Assembly (NCBI RefSeq): GCF_019443965.1
Contig: NZ_CP040814.1
Coordinates: 682,001-746,000, forward strand
Direction: 5' to 3'
From: Salinibacterium sp. M195
GTDB lineage: Bacteria; Actinomycetota; Actinomycetes; Actinomycetales; Microbacteriaceae
Length of the DNA stretch: 64,000 nt
Positions 1 to 9,216 of the stretch are shown here, in pieces. Below the pieces are notes generated by a model, which saw nothing but the letters and a program-made list of their open reading frames with translations, made no database searches and was not told the origin of the DNA. Both the position numbers and the translations under genes were made by a program. Each line of letters starts with the position of its first letter. Within the stretch, counting starts at the first letter, position 1.

Positions 1-1
1 C

Positions 2-3000
2 ACCGCGACTGATGGTGTGCTCGCGCCGGGAGCAACGGCTACTGCTGTCGCAACCTACGAGCTCAAGCAGAGCGATGTGGACTCCGGTTCTGTCGTCAAC
101 CTTGCAACGCCGTCTGGAATCGACCCCGGCACAGCGGATGTCGATGGTACCGAGGTCCCCGCAACCGTTGTCGTTGAGCCCAATGCGAGCCTCAGCGCGA
201 GCAAGTTTGGTGAGCTCCGCGCCGGTGGAATTGGTCAAGTCGGCGACATTGTCGACTACACCCTCGTCGCGACGAACACCGGCAACGTCACCCTGCACGA
301 GGGCGAGCTACTCGATCCGCTGCCCGGAATCACGCCTCCCGTCATTACCTGGCCTACTCCGGCAGAGCCTGGCGTGCTCAAGGTTGGCGAGTCCGTCACC
401 GGAACCGCCTCTTACGCGCTCACTCAAGAAGACGTTGACCGCGGTTACCGCGACAACACCGCGCGCGTTCAAGCCCTGACCCCGAATAACGTGGTGGTTC
501 CCGCAATCACGAACACCGTCATCATTCCGACGGTTCGGCCCGCTCCGCTCCTCACCGTAGACAAGTCGGCGGTCGTGGCCGACGCGGGCGAACTCGGCGA
601 CGAGATCGCGTACTCCTTCACGATCACCAACGATGGAAACATCACCGTCTCTGGCATCACTCTCGCTGACCCGCTACCCGGTCTCACGGGTCTCACCGTC
701 AACTGGCCTGCCGCAAACACCACGCAGACTCTTGCTCCCCTGGAGAGCGTCACCGCGACCGCGACCTACGAAATCACTCAGGACGACGTAAACGCGGGAG
801 AGGTCGTCAACACGGCCACTGCCAGCGGAACCGGTGCACAGAACACTCCGGTCACCGGATCCTCGCCCGAGGTCGTCACCGAAATCGTTGAGGCTGCTCC
901 GTCGCTTACCGCGACCAAGAGCGCGGCCCTTGCGGCTGGTGCAACGGGAGTCGCGGGCGACACAGTTGAATACAGCTTTACCGTCACGAACGACGGAAAC
1001 GTTTCTCTGACATCCGTCAACCTCATCGACCAGTTGCCAGGGCTCACGGCTGTGACGTTCGGCACATGGCCAACGGCGACCGACGGTCTTCTCAACCCTG
1101 GTGATGATGTTTCCGCGACCGCAACGTACACGCTCCTGCAGAGCGATATCGATGCAGGTTCTCTATCCAACAGCGTCAACGCCATGGGTGTTCCGCCGAC
1201 CGGATCTGCTGTGACCCAGCCAGCATCCGCAACGCTCGCGCTCACGCCAGCCCCCGACTTCACGATCGTGAAGACCGGAGACCTCGGCACCCAACTAGGT
1301 GACGTCGACGATGTCATCGACTACTCGTTCAGCGTTACCAACTCGGGCAACGTGACGCTTTCGGGCGTAGTCCTCGTCGACTCCATGGCGGGTGTCAGCG
1401 ACCCGGTCATCACGTGGCCAGGCGTCGACCGAGTTCTCGCTCCCGGAGAGACGGCGACCGCTACAGCGAATTACGCAATCACTCAAGAAGATATCGACGC
1501 GGGATCCGTCTCGAACACCGCTCAAGCGCTGGGTGCGACCCCAGATGGCAGTGAGTACTTCGAGTTCTCTGACCCTGCGGTAAACCCCACCGTTGACCGC
1601 GCGGCATCCGTCACGATCGACAAGGTCGGTACAACGCCGGATGGCGCGGCGCTTGGCGACCTCGTTCGCTACAACTTCACGCTGCAGAATACTGGCAATA
1701 CGACCCTCACTGGTGTCGCGATCGACGACCCGCTCGTCGGGCTGTCGACCATCGTTTACTCGTGGCCCGGTGTTGCCGGAGAGCTAGCACCAGGCGCCTT
1801 GGCAACGGCGACCGCGTGGTACGCCATCACGCAAGCGGATATCGATCTTGGCTACGTGCGTAACTCGGCGGATGTCGACGCGACGTCTCCACTCGGTGCT
1901 GTTGAGAACTCGGTTGGCCCCATTGACGTGCCGACCGTGACGGCTGCCGCGGCGATCGAGACCACGAAGAATGGCGCGCTCGAACCTGGCGCCACTGGCT
2001 TCGAGGGTGACACGGTCGAGTACTCGTTCACCGTACGCAACACGGGAAACGTCAGCCTCACGAACGTGACGCTGACCGATCCGCTGCCCACTCTCAGTGC
2101 TCTTACCTACACCTGGCCAACGGCAACTGACGGCGCGTTGGCGCCCGGCCAGAGCGCAACAGCCGTTGCGACGTACACGCTCACGCAGGCTGATGTGGAT
2201 GCCGGAAAGGTCGACAACACGGTCACCGCAGCGGGCACCCCGCCGGGCGGAGTCGTTGTCAACGACACCGCAGACGAAACCGTCACGATCACGCCTGCTC
2301 CTGTGCTGACTCCTTTCAAGTCGGGCACGATCCTGAACGGCGGCGTTGGCGCTGTTGGCGACACCGTTGAGTACCGTCTTACCGTGACCAACGACGGAAA
2401 CGTCACGTTCACTGAGGGGCAACTGCTTGATCCGTTGCCCGGACTTTCCGTTCCCGTAATCACCTGGCCAGACAACAACAAGCCTGGCGAGATTCCCGTT
2501 GGCGAATCAGTTCTCGGGGTCGCCACGTATGTGATCACTCAGGAAGACGTCGACCGCGGCTTCATCCCCAATGAAGCTGATATGTCTGCGAAGACTCCTG
2601 CTGGTGTGGTCATCACTGAGGAATCCAACCTCGTCATCGTTCCGACCGTTTTGCCGGCACCGAACGTCACCGTTACCAAGACGGGTACACCGCGCGGTTC
2701 TGCCAACCTCAACGACACGATCGATTACACCTTTGAGATCCTCAACTCGGGCAACGTCACCCTCGACACGGTGACGCTCAGCGATCCCCTGCCGGAGTTG
2801 TCGGCGATCACGATTACCTGGCCAACACCGGCAAGTCCCGGCGTACTGGCTCCTGGCGAGATTGCGACAGCGACGGCCACCTATGTGATCACTCAGGTCG
2901 ATGTGGATGCGGGCTCCGTGCTGAATATCGCAACGGCTAAGGGCCTTGACCCCAACGACACCGCTGTCACCGATGGCTCAGAAGCGAACACGGTTCCCAC

Positions 3001-6000
3001 CGAAGCGATTCGGGCCATTGTCGACCTCACGAAGAGTGGCGTATTGGCTGACCCGGCGCGCGCCGATGAGGGCGACATCGTCAACTGGTCGTACGAACTG
3101 ACCAACACCGGCAACGTCACGCTCACGGGCGTAGCAATTGTGGATGCGCTACCGCTGATCTCTGGCATGACCTACGTGTGGCCGGGAACCCCGGGCACTC
3201 TCGAGCCTGGTCAATCGGTGACGGCAACGGCAACATCCGCTCTCACTCAGGCCCAGATCAATGCGGGCACGGTGTCGAGCCAAGCGGTCGGCTCTGGCAC
3301 CCCGCCTCGCGGGGATGACGTGAGTGATCCTGCGACAGCGGCCGTTCTTCTTGCGCCGCAGTCCGGCATGAGCGTCACGAAAACTGGTGCGCTCAACGGC
3401 GTCGGCAATGAGGGCAACGCTGGCGACACGATCGACTACAGCTTCGGCATTACGAACACGGGTAACGTCACGTTGACTCTCGTCAACCTCGTTGACGCTC
3501 TCGCTGGTGTCAGCACCCCAGTCTTCACTTGGCCAGGGACCGAAGGCATTCTGGAACCAGGTGAAACGGTTACGGCAGTCGCTGACTACACAATCACTCA
3601 AGACGATGTCGACCGCGGCACGGTATCGAACGTTGCAACGGCCAGTGGAAAGCCGCCTGTCGGCGACACGATCTCGGTCAGCACGACGGTAACGGAGACA
3701 ACAGTCGCCCCGGCCGCCGCATCACTTGCCGTGACCAAGTCATCGAGCACTGGTGCAAACGCTGGTGTCAACGACATCATCACCTACACGTTCCTCGTCG
3801 AAAACACCGGAAACGTCACCGTTGACCAGATCGTCATCACTGACCCCCTGCCCGGACTCAGCACTCCTGTAGTGAACTGGCCCGGAGCCAACGGTGTGCT
3901 CGCCCCCACCGAGACGGCAACAGCAACAGCGACCTACGCCATCACGCAAGCCGACGTAAACCTCGGCCGCGTCGACAACTCGGCCGTCGCCAACGGCACC
4001 TCGCCGACCGACGTTGCCGTACCGAGCAACACCGCGGTGGCATCGACCCCGACGGATGCTGCAGCCCCGAGCATCCTCGTGACTAAGAGTGGTGCTCTGG
4101 CGCCAGGATCGACAGGATTCGCTGACGACCTCGTTGAGTTCGACTTCTCGCTCACGAACACAGGAAACCAGACCCTCATCGGCGTTGACCTCGTCGATGG
4201 TCTCAGCGGTGTTTCTGCGCTCACCTTCTCGTGGCCTACCGCCACGGCAGGCACGCTCGAGCCAGGCCAGACGGTGACGGCAACAGCGACCTACATGCTC
4301 ACTCAAGATGACATCGACTCCGGCTCCGTCGTGAACACGGTGCGCGGTGACGCCACGCCTCCCTCTGGTGTCGAGTTCAGCGAGACTGCGCCCGCAACGG
4401 TTCTCATTCCCGCAAACGGCGACCTCGAAGCTAAGAAGTGGGGCCAGCTGCGTGCCGGTGGAATCGGACAGGTTGGCGACTGGGTCGACTTCCGCCTCGA
4501 AGTCATCAACACCGGCAACGTGACATTGCACGACGGCGAACTGCGTGATCCGCTTCCCGGACTGAGCGTTCCTGTCATCACCTGGCCCAACCCGGCCCAG
4601 CCCGGCATTCTGCTCCCCGGCGAAATGGTGATCGGTGAAGCATCCGTTCAGCTCACGCAAGATGATGTTGACCGCGGCTACATAGCGAACATTGCGGATG
4701 TCGGAGCCACCGACCCCAACGATGTCGACGTTGCCGCGACCTCGAACGAAGTTATCGTGCCGACGGTTCAACCGCAGCCGAGCATGACAATCGTGAAGTC
4801 GGGAGCAATCGCGCTGACCGGCGAGAACGGCATTGGTGACAGTGTCGAATTCGAATTCGTGGTTCGCAACACCGGCAACGTGACGATCGGCTCGATCGTT
4901 GTCACCGACCTGCTTCCCGGAATGACCACGCCTGACGTGCAGTGGCCAACCGCGACAGAAACTCTCGCGCCAAACGAAACTGTGATCGCAACGGCCAGCT
5001 ACCTCATCCGTCAGTCGGATGTTGACCGCGGCTACGTGGAGAACACTGCGAGTGCTACGGCCGTTCCGGTGCGCGGCGACAACATTTCAGCGGTATCGAA
5101 CACGACAGAGGTGTCCACCGAGGCTCCGAGCGTTGTGGTTGCTGTCACTAACGTTGGCGCCTTGACGAATGCTGGCCCGGCAGAAGCCGGCGACACGGTC
5201 ACGTGGAGCTACAGCTTCACCAGCAACAGCAACGTGACGCTGTCGGGCGTTGAACTGAGTGACTTTATCGGTTCGCTACCGGCCGGCGACTACACGTGGC
5301 CAGGGATCGTGGGCGAACTCATCCCCGGCGCTACCGTCACCGCTGTTCGAGTGCAGGCGCTTACGCAGGCAGACATCGACTCTGGTGCTGTCTCCAGTGT
5401 CGTCGCCGGCGAGGGAACTCCTCCGGTTGGTGCTGCCGCGACGGCCACCGCACCGGCAACGGTTGTTTTGGCCGCGGATGGTCTGCTCCAGGTGACTAAA
5501 TCGAGCGAGCTCGCAGTTGCCGGCGAGAACGGCCCCGGCGACACCATCAACTACACGATCGTTGTCACCAACACCGGAAACGTCACGCTGCGCACGGTGA
5601 CCATCACCGACAGTATCGACAACGTCTCGATCAACTCGATCGTGTGGCCAGCCAACAGCGGCGTGCTCGCCCCTGGCGAATCCGCGACGGCCAGCGCAAC
5701 CTATGTTCTCGAACAGGACGACGTTGACCTCGGGTACGTAGACAACACCGCATCCGTTCGGGGAGTGACGCCAGGCGGCGACGCTGTGACGGCAAACTCG
5801 AACGTTGATCGTGAACCGACGGCGGCAGCCAACCCCAGCATTACAGCCCAGAAGTCGGGCGTCATGACTTCTGGTTCTGGTGGAGTCGGCTCTGAAATCA
5901 CCTACAGCTTCATCGTGAAGAACACCGGAAACGTGACCCTGCGTCTCGTCGGCGTGCTCGACCAGCTCATCGACGTTGTGCCTTCTGACCTGACCTTCCC

Positions 6001-8065
6001 CTCGGCGACCGGTATTCTCGGCCCGAACGAGCAGGCCGCTGGCTCCGTGGTGTACACGGTTACTCAGGCCGACGTTGACAAGGGCACAGTCGAGAACACG
6101 GCGACGGCGATCGGAACCGCACCGGATGGCACCGAAGTAACCGGTGTCTCGAACACGGTCACCAACCCGACCGAGCCAGCAACGCCATCGATCGTGACCA
6201 CGCACACGGCGGCACTCGCCATTGGGGCAACCGGCGTGCTCGGCGACAGCATGAACTACAGCTTCAGAATCGCCAACAATGGCAACGTAACGCTCGATGG
6301 CGTGACGCTGTCGAATACGATTCCTGGACTGACGGACTTCGTCTACACGTGGCCAAACCCCGCAGCTCCTGGTGTTCTCGCTCCGGGCGAAAGCGTTACT
6401 GTCACGGCGACTCGACTCATCGATCAAGCGGATGTCGACGCCGGCGAAGTACGCAATATCGCGACTGGTGAAGGAAACTCTCCGGCCGCAACCGCCGTGG
6501 ATGCTGATTCGGCAGTCACCGTTGTGCCTCTCGTGGCGGCAGCCTCGTCCCTTGATATTGGCAAGGTTGGCACGGTTCGCGATTCAGGTAACCCCGTCGT
6601 CGTTGGTTCGTGGATCGACTACAGCTTCACGGTTCTGAATGACGGCGAGACGACTCTCAGCGGTGTCACTGTTTCTGATCCGAAGCTCGGCACGACTGCC
6701 GTTGTGTACGGCGCGTGGCCTGTCACTAGCGGCGTGCTGGCTCCGGGTGAGTCCGTCACCGCGACGGCGAGTTATCAGGTGACACAGGCTGAGTTCGATG
6801 CTGGTTCTGCTTCCAACACCGCAGCAGTCTCGGCCACGAACCCGAGCGATGGTGCAGTCGCCAACACGTCAAACACTGTCGTCACACCGACAGCTGTGGG
6901 AACTGCAGACATCCAGATCACGAAGACGCAGGTGCTGGCTGCTGCAGCGACGGGCCGAGCCGGCGACACCGTGGAGTACAGCTTCGAGGTACTGAACAAC
7001 GGCGAAGTCACGCTAAACGGTGTGACCATCGCTGACGATCAGCTCGATCTGAGCACGGTAACGATCACGTGGCCGGGAACGCCTGGCGTGCTCGCTCCGG
7101 GACAGATCGCCACCGCAACAGCAACCCACGTGCTCACTCAGGCCGATGTGGATTCAGGTTCGATCAGTTCTGACGCTTCGACTTCGGGCAAGCCCGTTGT
7201 CGGCGCCGTGGTGATTGATTCAGCGGCGGGATCAACCCCGATCGCCGAGAATCCGTCGATGACGATCGCGAAGACGAGTTCGTTCGCAACGTACGCCCAG
7301 CAGGGCGCAACAGTGAACTACCGCATTGAGGTCGTCAACACCGGAAACGTAACGCTCACCGCGGTGACTATCACCGACCTCAAGGTTGATCTTTCTGCGC
7401 TCAGTTACATCTGGCCGGGAACAGCCGGTGAGCTTGCTCCTGGGAAGAAGCTCGTCGCAACGGCCTCGTACGTAATCACGCAGGCTGATGTGGATGCCGA
7501 AGAGACGGTGAATGAGGCAAGCGTTAACGCGGATGCCCCCTCTGGTGCTATCGCTCCTGAATCGGCCACTGATGTGCTGCCGATCCCGAACGTGCCCAGC
7601 ATTGCGCTGACGATTTCCGGAGTGCTTGGGGCTGGGCAACAGGGCTTCCCTGGTGACATTGTGACGTTCACCTACGTTGCGACGAACACGGGAACTTTGC
7701 CGCTGACGAACGTGACGATCGCCGACCCCCGCGCCGGCCTTTCCGCGATGCGCTACGGCACCTGGCCGGGAGCAGTGGGCCAGTTGGCGCCGGGCGAATC
7801 GATTACGGCAACGGCGACCTACGTCATTCGTGAAAGCGACGCAGGAACGCTTCTCTTCGAGACTGCGACCGTGACGAGCACAGAGCTCAACTCGGGCGAC
7901 CCGGTAGTGGCGTCAGCGCAAACAAGCTTGCAGCTGCCTATCAAGGCACTCTCTTACACTGGATCAGACCCCCGAGGAACCCTCGCAACCGGGCTGGGCA
8001 CACTGCTCGCCGGCCTCGCACTGATCCTGCTCGCACGCAGAAGACAACGACAGGAAAATTCATGA
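2..8065 (+). CDS. Giant cell-surface repeat protein (DUF11/DUF7507-like domains), 5' end outside window
   Basis: The frame is open to the window edge and enters in mid-domain, so the gene starts upstream; the GTG at 17 is not the true start. About 2687 codons are visible: one partial plus 22 complete domains of about 118 residues. Each domain has an initial strand with Lys (xVTKSG), a GDTVEYSFTVTNTGNVTL core, an Asp in DPLPGL, a WP motif, LAPGESVTATATY, then TQADVDAGxVxNTA. The visible protein contains no cysteine. The C-terminus has LSYTGSDP, a hydrophobic segment and an RRRQRQ tail, which is the layout of a sortase signal. Related domains occur in long wall-anchored stalk or adhesin proteins; the actual ligand is unknown. 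The stop overlaps the start of the next gene by 4 bases. Confidence 0.9.
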   Translation, partial: TATDGVLAPGATATAVATYELKQSDVDSGSVVNLATPSGIDPGTADVDGTEVPATVVVEPNASLSASKFGELRAGGIGQVGDIVDYTLVATNTGNVTLHEGELLDPLPGITPPVITWPTPAEPGVLKVGESVTGTASYALTQEDVDRGYRDNTARVQALTPNNVVVPAITNTVIIPTVRPAPLLTVDKSAVVADAGELGDEIAYSFTITNDGNITVSGITLADPLPGLTGLTVNWPAANTTQTLAPLESVTATATYEITQDDVNAGEVVNTATASGTGAQNTPVTGSSPEVVTEIVEAAPSLTATKSAALAAGATGVAGDTVEYSFTVTNDGNVSLTSVNLIDQLPGLTAVTFGTWPTATDGLLNPGDDVSATATYTLLQSDIDAGSLSNSVNAMGVPPTGSAVTQPASATLALTPAPDFTIVKTGDLGTQLGDVDDVIDYSFSVTNSGNVTLSGVVLVDSMAGVSDPVITWPGVDRVLAPGETATATANYAITQEDIDAGSVSNTAQALGATPDGSEYFEFSDPAVNPTVDRAASVTIDKVGTTPDGAALGDLVRYNFTLQNTGNTTLTGVAIDDPLVGLSTIVYSWPGVAGELAPGALATATAWYAITQADIDLGYVRNSADVDATSPLGAVENSVGPIDVPTVTAAAAIETTKNGALEPGATGFEGDTVEYSFTVRNTGNVSLTNVTLTDPLPTLSALTYTWPTATDGALAPGQSATAVATYTLTQADVDAGKVDNTVTAAGTPPGGVVVNDTADETVTITPAPVLTPFKSGTILNGGVGAVGDTVEYRLTVTNDGNVTFTEGQLLDPLPGLSVPVITWPDNNKPGEIPVGESVLGVATYVITQEDVDRGFIPNEADMSAKTPAGVVITEESNLVIVPTVLPAPNVTVTKTGTPRGSANLNDTIDYTFEILNSGNVTLDTVTLSDPLPELSAITITWPTPASPGVLAPGEIATATATYVITQVDVDAGSVLNIATAKGLDPNDTAVTDGSEANTVPTEAIRAIVDLTKSGVLADPARADEGDIVNWSYELTNTGNVTLTGVAIVDALPLISGMTYVWPGTPGTLEPGQSVTATATSALTQAQINAGTVSSQAVGSGTPPRGDDVSDPATAAVLLAPQSGMSVTKTGALNGVGNEGNAGDTIDYSFGITNTGNVTLTLVNLVDALAGVSTPVFTWPGTEGILEPGETVTAVADYTITQDDVDRGTVSNVATASGKPPVGDTISVSTTVTETTVAPAAASLAVTKSSSTGANAGVNDIITYTFLVENTGNVTVDQIVITDPLPGLSTPVVNWPGANGVLAPTETATATATYAITQADVNLGRVDNSAVANGTSPTDVAVPSNTAVASTPTDAAAPSILVTKSGALAPGSTGFADDLVEFDFSLTNTGNQTLIGVDLVDGLSGVSALTFSWPTATAGTLEPGQTVTATATYMLTQDDIDSGSVVNTVRGDATPPSGVEFSETAPATVLIPANGDLEAKKWGQLRAGGIGQVGDWVDFRLEVINTGNVTLHDGELRDPLPGLSVPVITWPNPAQPGILLPGEMVIGEASVQLTQDDVDRGYIANIADVGATDPNDVDVAATSNEVIVPTVQPQPSMTIVKSGAIALTGENGIGDSVEFEFVVRNTGNVTIGSIVVTDLLPGMTTPDVQWPTATETLAPNETVIATASYLIRQSDVDRGYVENTASATAVPVRGDNISAVSNTTEVSTEAPSVVVAVTNVGALTNAGPAEAGDTVTWSYSFTSNSNVTLSGVELSDFIGSLPAGDYTWPGIVGELIPGATVTAVRVQALTQADIDSGAVSSVVAGEGTPPVGAAATATAPATVVLAADGLLQVTKSSELAVAGENGPGDTINYTIVVTNTGNVTLRTVTITDSIDNVSINSIVWPANSGVLAPGESATASATYVLEQDDVDLGYVDNTASVRGVTPGGDAVTANSNVDREPTAAANPSITAQKSGVMTSGSGGVGSEITYSFIVKNTGNVTLRLVGVLDQLIDVVPSDLTFPSATGILGPNEQAAGSVVYTVTQADVDKGTVENTATAIGTAPDGTEVTGVSNTVTNPTEPATPSIVTTHTAALAIGATGVLGDSMNYSFRIANNGNVTLDGVTLSNTIPGLTDFVYTWPNPAAPGVLAPGESVTVTATRLIDQADVDAGEVRNIATGEGNSPAATAVDADSAVTVVPLVAAASSLDIGKVGTVRDSGNPVVVGSWIDYSFTVLNDGETTLSGVTVSDPKLGTTAVVYGAWPVTSGVLAPGESVTATASYQVTQAEFDAGSASNTAAVSATNPSDGAVANTSNTVVTPTAVGTADIQITKTQVLAAAATGRAGDTVEYSFEVLNNGEVTLNGVTIADDQLDLSTVTITWPGTPGVLAPGQIATATATHVLTQADVDSGSISSDASTSGKPVVGAVVIDSAAGSTPIAENPSMTIAKTSSFATYAQQGATVNYRIEVVNTGNVTLTAVTITDLKVDLSALSYIWPGTAGELAPGKKLVATASYVITQADVDAEETVNEASVNADAPSGAIAPESATDVLPIPNVPSIALTISGVLGAGQQGFPGDIVTFTYVATNTGTLPLTNVTIADPRAGLSAMRYGTWPGAVGQLAPGESITATATYVIRESDAGTLLFETATVTSTELNSGDPVVASAQTSLQLPIKALSYTGSDPRGTLATGLGTLLAGLALILLARRRQRQENS
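209..6568 (+). repeat. Six-domain super-repeat, about 2.12 kb period, three units
   Basis: Domains recur in a fixed order of six. The GELRAGGIGQVGD segment at 209 is matched by GTILNGGVGAVGD at 2324 and GQLRAGGIGQVGD at 4442, giving steps of 2115 and 2118 bases. Other positions in the register also match: domains 10 and 16 share WSY, ALTQA and VSS with GTPP; domains 5 and 11 share LVD..AGVS.PV.TWPG; domains 6 and 12 share AITQADxxLG and TSP; domains 7 and 13 share GALxPGxTGF and SALT. The register fades after about 6569. Confidence 0.8.
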
Positions 8066-8514
8066 AGCTCCGCACACGACTGACCGCTACGGCCGTACCC
8101 TTCGCGATTCTGGCACTCACGCTTGCCGGTTGCACCAACAGTGGTACCGATGGTCAGCCAGATCCGGCCGAGAGTTCCGCTGCAGCAGAGCAGACGCCAG
8201 GCATCACTGATATTCAGGATTCACCGGGAACAGGCGAGAACCTTCAGGGTGCGCTCGCTGACTCCACAGTCGACGAGTGCAAGCGAGCCGGCGATGAGTG
8301 GACTGTCTCCGGTAGCGTCACGAATTCGACCGACACGAGTGTCACCTACCGCATTTATGTTTCGCTGCTCAACGGGGCAAACGATACTCGTGCTCTCACT
8401 CAGGTAGATGTCGACGCAACCGAGCCCGGCGCATCCGCTGACTGGAACATTGCGATCCCTGTCGCCGAAGATGAACTCAGCTGTGTGCTGCGGGTAGAGC
8501 GCTACGAAAGCTAA
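8062..8514 (+). CDS. Small lipoprotein with FxLYD-like domain
   Basis: 150 residues. The N-terminus MKLRTRLTATAVPFAILAL followed by LAGC is a lipoprotein signal peptide, so the mature protein should be lipid-anchored outside the membrane. A Ser/Thr/Glu-rich linker leads to a beta-rich domain (WTVSGSVTNSTDTSVTYRIYV ... DVDATEPGASADW) resembling FxLYD/DUF3426-type extracellular domains of unknown function. The ATG overlaps the stop of the giant surface protein by 4 bases, so the two are almost certainly co-translated, and the lipoprotein may help assemble or localise it. That partnership is an inference. Confidence 0.75.
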   Translation: MKLRTRLTATAVPFAILALTLAGCTNSGTDGQPDPAESSAAAEQTPGITDIQDSPGTGENLQGALADSTVDECKRAGDEWTVSGSVTNSTDTSVTYRIYVSLLNGANDTRALTQVDVDATEPGASADWNIAIPVAEDELSCVLRVERYES

Positions 8515-8571
8515 CCAGCCCTCACGCTAGGTCGGTACGACAGTCGCAGTTGTGGCGAGTATCGTGGAACG

Positions 8572-9207
8572 GTGACTGAACCGAACCCCAGCGTCGAGCT
8601 GTCGACCCACGGGGTGGGGCCGTGGCGGGGCGAATTGCCCACCGATCCCCACTACGATCCCGTGCTGCTCGAACGCGGCGATACCCGCAACGTTATCGAC
8701 CGGTATCGCTACTGGAACATGGAAGCGATCGTTGCCGATCTCGATGTGACGCGGCATCCATTCCACGTTGCCATCGAGAACTGGCAGCACGACATGAACA
8801 TCGGTTCCATCGTGCGCAGCGCCAACGCGTTCGGTGCCGATACCGTGCACATCATTGGGCGTCGGCGCTGGAACAAACGCGGCGCCATGGTCACCGACCG
8901 CTACCAGCACGTGCTGCATCATCCGGATGTCGCGGCCTTCGTCGAATGGACCGAGGCCAACGACCTGCCGATCATTGCGATCGATAACGTGCCAGGCAGC
9001 GTCATCATCGAGACTTTCGATATGCCCAAACGCTGCGTTCTGCTGTTTGGCCAAGAGGGTCCGGGCTTGTCGCCCGAAGCCATCGAAGCAGCGACGGATG
9101 TCGTGGAGATCAGCCAGTTCGGTTCCACCCGATCCATCAACGCTTCAGCCGCGGCTGCCGTAGCGATGCACAACTGGATTACCCAGCACGTCAGCTTCTC
9201 AAGTTAA
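8572..9207 (+). CDS. SpoU/TrmH-family RNA 2'-O-methyltransferase
   Basis: 211 residues with a GTG start. The trefoil-knot methyltransferase signature is present: an N-terminal NIGSIVRSANAFGADTVHI block, then VLLFGQEGPGLSPEAIEAA and SRSINAS-type knot residues (GSTRSINASAAAAVAMHNW) that bind S-adenosylmethionine. Enzymes of this family methylate ribose in tRNA or rRNA. There is no extra RNA-binding domain to show the target, so I give no specific symbol. It sits alone, with 57 bases separating it from the lipoprotein. Confidence 0.85.
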   Translation: MTEPNPSVELSTHGVGPWRGELPTDPHYDPVLLERGDTRNVIDRYRYWNMEAIVADLDVTRHPFHVAIENWQHDMNIGSIVRSANAFGADTVHIIGRRRWNKRGAMVTDRYQHVLHHPDVAAFVEWTEANDLPIIAIDNVPGSVIIETFDMPKRCVLLFGQEGPGLSPEAIEAATDVVEISQFGSTRSINASAAAAVAMHNWITQHVSFSS

Positions 9208-9216
9208 TCGTCTCCG

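Noticed and set aside
3740..6427. Long minus-strand open frames of 343 and 383 codons inside the repeat protein gene.
   Set aside because: They are by-products of the codon bias in the repeats, rich in Arg and Val/Gly with no domain, and have no ribosome site.
2..8065. Periodic repeats that might be taken for a CRISPR or satellite array.
   Set aside because: Period is about 354 bases with protein-level conservation and open frame throughout; no short identical repeats with spacers.
1..9207. Frequent GGATG/CATCC pentamers, often as CGGATG or CATCCG.
   Set aside because: A rough hand count of 27 in the first 9.2 kb is only slightly above chance for this base composition and follows Ala-Asp and Ala-Ser codon pairs.
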